Shown: one piece after another, positions 60,757-64,000 of the stretch | How positions within the stretch are numbered: the stretch's first letter is position 1 | How the letters are laid out: each line of letters opens with the position of its first letter | Source of the DNA: Geobacter sp. SVR | GTDB taxonomy: Bacteria; Desulfobacterota; Desulfuromonadia; Geobacterales; Pseudopelobacteraceae | Direction: 5' to 3' | DNA length: 64,000 nucleotides | NCBI RefSeq assembly: GCF_016865365.1 | Contig: NZ_AP024469.1 | Coordinates: 2,076,501 to 2,140,500 of the forward strand | Made by a program: the position numbers and the translations under genes | The notes under the pieces: model-generated | Database searches by the model: none | What the model saw: only the letters and a program-made list of their open reading frames with translations | What the model was told of the DNA's origin: nothing

Positions 60757-62052
60757 TTATTGTTTTGAGCCATATGCAAGGTCCTGCTGAACGATCCCTT
60801 CCAACGTTTCATCGTACAGCTTGCGGCGGCAGTCCACGCCGTCGATGGCGCCGGTCTTCAATTTACGGAAAAAACGGCAGCCTCCGAAGCAGAGCGGCAG
60901 ATAGGCGCAATCCAGACACTCCTCGTTTTTCCACATATCCAGGTTGTGAGATTGCCGGTAGTCGCCGATCCCTTCGGCAAGGGAACCGATCCGCATCTCC
61001 TCCTGTCCCATGAACACCGGACACTTATACAGCGAACCATCGTATCCCACTATCCAGTCGTTTTCGAATTCCACTATGCAGGCGCCGGCCTTGAGCTTGG
61101 GTACTGTAAAACCCCGCTTAAGTGTTTCTTCCCGCAACCAGACGCCCGCCTCCCACAGCCACGGTTCTGCGGTAGCGACGCAGGCAGAGCCGAAATCTCC
61201 GGTACTGCCGTCAGATTTGGGCATAACCGGCGAGAACACCACCGCCTTGAATTTGCCGGGATCGACTCCCGCGGCCAGGAGCAGGTCCAACAGTTCTGGA
61301 AAACGCCGATAATTGTCGCGGGTGTAATTCCCCCCCAGGTCGATGGGCACCATGCCATGGACCGCTGCAACATTGGTCAGGATGGTGGCGAAGCTCCCCT
61401 TGCCCGAGACAAACGGTCGCTGACAGTCGTGGATATCCGGCGGACCGTCGATACAGCTCTTGACCGCCGCCAGCCCAAGCGGGAGCAGTTCCTTCACTAT
61501 CCCCGGCGTCAACAAGACGCCGTTGGAGAAGAGGTTGAAAGTAAAGGTCACACCATTGGCGTGGGCCGCCTCCCTCAGACGCACGGCGATATTCTTGAGC
61601 AGAGGCAATGCCATCAGTGCCTCACCACCGTAGAAGTCAACATTCACGTCTGTGCCCTGCGACATGCGCTCCGACAGTCGCGCCACCAACAGGTCGGCCG
61701 TCTCTGCGCTCATCTTGAGGCGGCCCCGGAACGGGTCCTCAAAGCAGTAAGGACAGGCCAGGTTGCATTCCAGGGTCAGGGTGGCGGTCACGTTCAGCCG
61801 TCGGCTCTGGGCATTGATGGTTGCAAAGGTGGCCTGCATCTCCTCCAACTCGGCCTTCAGGTCAGGTACCAGCACCCCGAAGCGGGTCAGAGTGGCCAGT
61901 TCCTGCTCGGACAGGTCATCGCCGCCTGTCTGCACCCGTTCCCATAGCCCCTGAGAACACTCGAGCACGGCGCAGCGCCGGGTGCTGAACAGCAGCACGC
62001 GCCCCGGTTTGTCACTGCGGGGATAGACTTTCAAATAACGTGATACGTGCAC
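60757..62052 (-). CDS. Radical SAM/SPASM peptide maturase (geopeptide type)
   Basis: A 431-residue enzyme. The radical SAM [4Fe-4S] motif is C96-x3-C100-x2-C103 (LECNLACPYCFED), with FYGGEALMALP next. The C-terminal SPASM domain supplies further Cys for auxiliary clusters (GACIVEFEN, YKCPVF, ECLDCAYLPLCFGGC, DCRRK). The N-terminal ~85 residues would form a RiPP recognition element-like wing. The start is the second of two GTG codons (62052), five bases after AAGGAG; GTG 62055 is possible. The precursor-like peptide gene lies 143 bp upstream in the same direction. It resembles the Geobacter geopeptide maturases recognised in radical SAM surveys. Confidence 0.9.
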   Translation of the reverse strand: MHVSRYLKVYPRSDKPGRVLLFSTRRCAVLECSQGLWERVQTGGDDLSEQELATLTRFGVLVPDLKAELEEMQATFATINAQSRRLNVTATLTLECNLACPYCFEDPFRGRLKMSAETADLLVARLSERMSQGTDVNVDFYGGEALMALPLLKNIAVRLREAAHANGVTFTFNLFSNGVLLTPGIVKELLPLGLAAVKSCIDGPPDIHDCQRPFVSGKGSFATILTNVAAVHGMVPIDLGGNYTRDNYRRFPELLDLLLAAGVDPGKFKAVVFSPVMPKSDGSTGDFGSACVATAEPWLWEAGVWLREETLKRGFTVPKLKAGACIVEFENDWIVGYDGSLYKCPVFMGQEEMRIGSLAEGIGDYRQSHNLDMWKNEECLDCAYLPLCFGGCRFFRKLKTGAIDGVDCRRKLYDETLEGIVQQDLAYGSKQ

Positions 62053-62157
62053 CACAACTCCTTGGGTAGATTTTTGTGACTCCCTCTATTCCTCATATGA
62101 TCTCAGGGAGTGCCAAACCTCAGTCCTCGATTATTGCCACCACGCTCTGTTCGAGCA

Positions 62158-62188
62158 AAAAGAGCGGGGAGAGTTACCCCTCCCCGCT
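62158..62188 (-). terminator. Terminator/attenuator between precursor peptide and maturase genes
   Basis: On the minus strand AGCGGGGAG / CTCCCCGCT (9-bp perfect stem, 62188-62180 and 62171-62163), an 8-base loop and CTTTTTG. It begins 8 bases after the peptide stop codon, so most transcripts should end there, with the maturase made from read-through. Confidence 0.85.
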
Positions 62189-62195
62189 TGTGCGC

Positions 62196-62291
62196 TTACC
62201 TGATTGAAGCCGTGCTTGTTCCGCCGGTGCAACAATTGACCACCACGCCTACTTCGTGCCCCTCTTCCAGCACCATCAAATCGTTCTGCAT
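62196..62291 (-). CDS. Precursor peptide (geopeptide-like RiPP, 31 aa)
   Basis: A 31-codon gene on the minus strand: ATG 62291-62289, stop TAA 62198-62196, with GAGGGGGTGAG upstream. The leader-like N-terminal half is acidic (MQNDLMVLEEGHEVGVVV) and the presumed core is NCCTGGTSTASIR with two adjacent Cys. It immediately precedes the radical SAM/SPASM maturase, and the CC motif suits thioether or other Cys-based crosslinks. The same bases occur inside a longer minus-strand frame that has no ribosome-binding site and is antisense to the receptor gene. Confidence 0.8.
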   Translation of the reverse strand: MQNDLMVLEEGHEVGVVVNCCTGGTSTASIR

Positions 62292-62358
62292 ACAACTCAC
62301 CCCCTCTTTTTGTAGATATCGCAATAGAACTATGGACAATAGCAGAATAGGTGTGTTA
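62292..62358. promoter_or_regulatory. 67-bp divergent promoter region (peptide versus TonB receptor)
   Basis: All control signals for both directions must fit here. TTGTCC and TATCTA on the minus strand are a possible -35/-10, but the spacing (about 15) is poor; no confident assignment was possible. Confidence 0.4.
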
Positions 62359-64000
62359 ATGAAAAGCTCGAATTTTATGAAACCATCCACATTTTCATAT
62401 AGCTTCTGTGCGTTCGTAGCGATTTTCAGTTTTGCCACTTGGCTCGTACCAGGGGCGGCCAGGGGCGCGGATGACACAGAGACCCTGGAGCTGCTGAACG
62501 CTTGGCAGGAGCAGTCTGCTACTGCATCCCGCGCCCCCAAACCGCTCTCCCGCACGGCCGAGAACGTCACCGTCGTAACCAGTGCCGATGTGGAGGCCCT
62601 CAATGCCCACACCCTGGCCGATGTCCTGGCCACCATCCCCGGCATTCAGATCGACCAGCGGGGTGGTCCCGGCGGATTGTCCTTCATTAACATCCAGAGT
62701 TCAAACTTCAATCATGTGCTAGTGCTGGTGGACGGGGTACCGATCAACACAAGCGGCAACTTCTCCGATACTGCTCTGATCCCGGCGCGGGTTATCGAGC
62801 GGATCGAAATTGTCAAGGGGGCCGCTTCCTCCAGTTGGGGCCAAGCTTTGGGTGGAGTGATCAGCGTCACCACCAAGACGCCGGAACCGGGGCGCAGGGT
62901 CGGCGGAGCCGCGGACGCCTCCTTGGGAGAGCGAGGCACCGATGATACCGGTGTCTCCTTGTCCGGCACCAGTGGCCGGCTGGGGTACTTCCTGTCCGGC
63001 GGCTACTTTGGTTCGGCCGGACTTATTCCTTATCACTCCTTTTACAGCCGTAATCTTTTCAGCCGTCTCACTTGGGACCTGCCGGACAAGGGGCAGGTAT
63101 GGGGGACCTTTGGCTACACAAAGTCCGACAACCGGGGAGACGCCTACGTTCCCCTTATAGACTTTCAGGAAAAGCAGGACGTCAAGCAGCTCATTGCCTC
63201 GGTCGGACTACGGAAGTCTCTTGCCAATAACATTGAACTGGAGATCGCCGGCCGTCATTTAGCCAGTAGCTCCGACTACCTTTCCAGCACCATCAGCACC
63301 GGTATGGAGGACCCGGTACAAAACTTCCGGGACCGGCTCTACGGTGGCTGGGCTAAGCTGACCTGGCGAGAAAAAAACAACCTGCTGGTCATGGGGGGCG
63401 AATACGATCACATCGAGTCGGACCTACCCACGCCAGCCTTTGTCAAAATCAAGCACTGGGGGGTATTCCTCAACGATACCCTGGACCTGGGGCCGATTTC
63501 CCTCATTCCCGGTGTCCGCTTCGATCGCACCACCGGGCGCAGCGATGCCTTCAGTCCATCAATGGGCATTGTCTGGCGCATTACGGATGAGACCCTAGTG
63601 AGGGGCTACACCGGCCTGGGCTACAGCCTGGTTGATGTTGCCAACACGAATGTGGAGCGAATCTGGACCACCCAGGTGGGCATGGAGAGCCAGGCAATTC
63701 CTTACGTTTGGCTCAAGGGAACCCTGTTCCGTAACCAGATGTGGCACATTCAGACGTGGGACTTCACCAGCTTGGCGTATCGCCCGGAAAAACAGATCGC
63801 CCTGGGGGCCGAGATCGAGGCCCGCACCGTGCCGGTTTGGAACACCTCCCTGTCCTCGGGCTACACCTTCACCGACACCACCCGCAGCAACGGCTCTCAG
63901 GTCTTTGGTGCTCCGCGTCATACCGTGCAGCTGGCCCTTCGCTACGACGACAAAACCTACCGGGGCATGCTGACCGGCCGCCACATTTGGTGGAACGCCG
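62359..64000 (+). CDS. TonB-dependent outer-membrane receptor (partial, 3' end off window)
   Basis: 547 codons of a receptor whose C-terminus lies beyond the window. A signal peptide ends near ARGADD (~37). The plug domain spans about 55-165 (ENVTVVTSADVEALNAHTLA, LVLVDGVPIN, VIERIEIVKGAASSSWGQAL: BtuB/CirA-like), then beta-barrel strands with periodic aromatic ends. It imports an unidentified ligand, such as a metal chelate, cobalamin or peptide, across the outer membrane using TonB energy. It is divergent from the precursor peptide with a shared 67-bp region, which suggests coregulation. Confidence 0.92.
   Translation, partial: MKSSNFMKPSTFSYSFCAFVAIFSFATWLVPGAARGADDTETLELLNAWQEQSATASRAPKPLSRTAENVTVVTSADVEALNAHTLADVLATIPGIQIDQRGGPGGLSFINIQSSNFNHVLVLVDGVPINTSGNFSDTALIPARVIERIEIVKGAASSSWGQALGGVISVTTKTPEPGRRVGGAADASLGERGTDDTGVSLSGTSGRLGYFLSGGYFGSAGLIPYHSFYSRNLFSRLTWDLPDKGQVWGTFGYTKSDNRGDAYVPLIDFQEKQDVKQLIASVGLRKSLANNIELEIAGRHLASSSDYLSSTISTGMEDPVQNFRDRLYGGWAKLTWREKNNLLVMGGEYDHIESDLPTPAFVKIKHWGVFLNDTLDLGPISLIPGVRFDRTTGRSDAFSPSMGIVWRITDETLVRGYTGLGYSLVDVANTNVERIWTTQVGMESQAIPYVWLKGTLFRNQMWHIQTWDFTSLAYRPEKQIALGAEIEARTVPVWNTSLSSGYTFTDTTRSNGSQVFGAPRHTVQLALRYDDKTYRGMLTGRHIWWNA

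Noticed and set aside
62196-62645. 149-codon minus-strand frame covering the precursor peptide region
   Set aside because: Its upstream part is antisense to the TonB receptor and lacks a ribosome-binding site; only the last 31 codons, with their own Shine-Dalgarno, are supported.
1-64000. tRNA, rRNA, prophage integrase or replication origin
   Set aside because: No cloverleaf, rRNA signature, integrase gene or DnaA-box cluster was seen on reading both strands; a covariance-model search would be needed to exclude small RNAs.

Overview
The window looks like the chromosome of a Geobacter-type member of the Desulfuromonadales/Geobacterales. The evidence is gene content and order: an atypical type II secretion locus built from GspF/GspE, PilMNOP-like proteins and a secretin with a C-terminal cohesin domain (like the Geobacter 'oxp' system), followed by pseudopilins, ftsEX-envC-ctpA-yibQ, and xseAB-ispA-dxs. 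A geopeptide-type radical SAM locus, bacteriohemerythrin and HD-GYP signalling also fit. This placement is from recognition, not from a database search.

Layout. 1-2.9 kb: an accessory block with a truncated exported alpha/beta hydrolase, a YqhD-like aldehyde reductase and its divergent YqhC-like AraC regulator. It is bounded by an IS3-family insertion sequence (3.0-4.2 kb). 4.5-9.7 kb: hemerythrin, MscL, a pentapeptide-repeat protein, LptF/LptG and a TIG-domain protein. 9.9-20 kb: an accessory region with an HtrA-like protease, an XRE regulator followed by two palindromes, a broken DUF1353-like gene, an AT-rich lipoprotein, and a 1006-residue RTX protein with a phospholipase A2-like N-terminus and its own type I secretion ABC transporter and HlyD adaptor. 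No TolC is present. 20-26.4 kb: an HpnN-like RND exporter, a frameshifted yjbQ and a sensor kinase/sigma-54 regulator pair. 26.5-31.7 kb: a MITE-like element and a MoxR-DUF58-transglutaminase operon. 31.7-35 kb: an unrecognised membrane operon behind a good sigma-54 promoter, then a polyprenol-phosphate glycosyltransferase. 35.2-45.2 kb: the type II secretion/pseudopilin operon. 45.2-50.5 kb: ftsEX-envC-ctpA-yibQ for envelope remodelling. 50.7-59.8 kb: a ParA-like ATPase with a Cys-rich tail, an HD-GYP protein with a degenerate receiver, xseAB-ispA-dxs and a periplasmic TPR metallopeptidase. 59.9-60.7 kb: an MNT/HepT toxin-antitoxin pair. 60.8-64 kb: a RiPP locus with a 31-residue precursor, a terminator, a radical SAM/SPASM maturase and a divergent TonB-dependent receptor that runs off the window.

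The parts most worth attention are the precursor peptide/maturase/TonB receptor cluster, the PLA2-like RTX protein with its dedicated exporter, and the sigma-54-driven small-protein/membrane operon. Many intergenic gaps carry degenerate purine/pyrimidine hairpins or dispersed repeats. No rRNA, tRNA or CRISPR array was seen.
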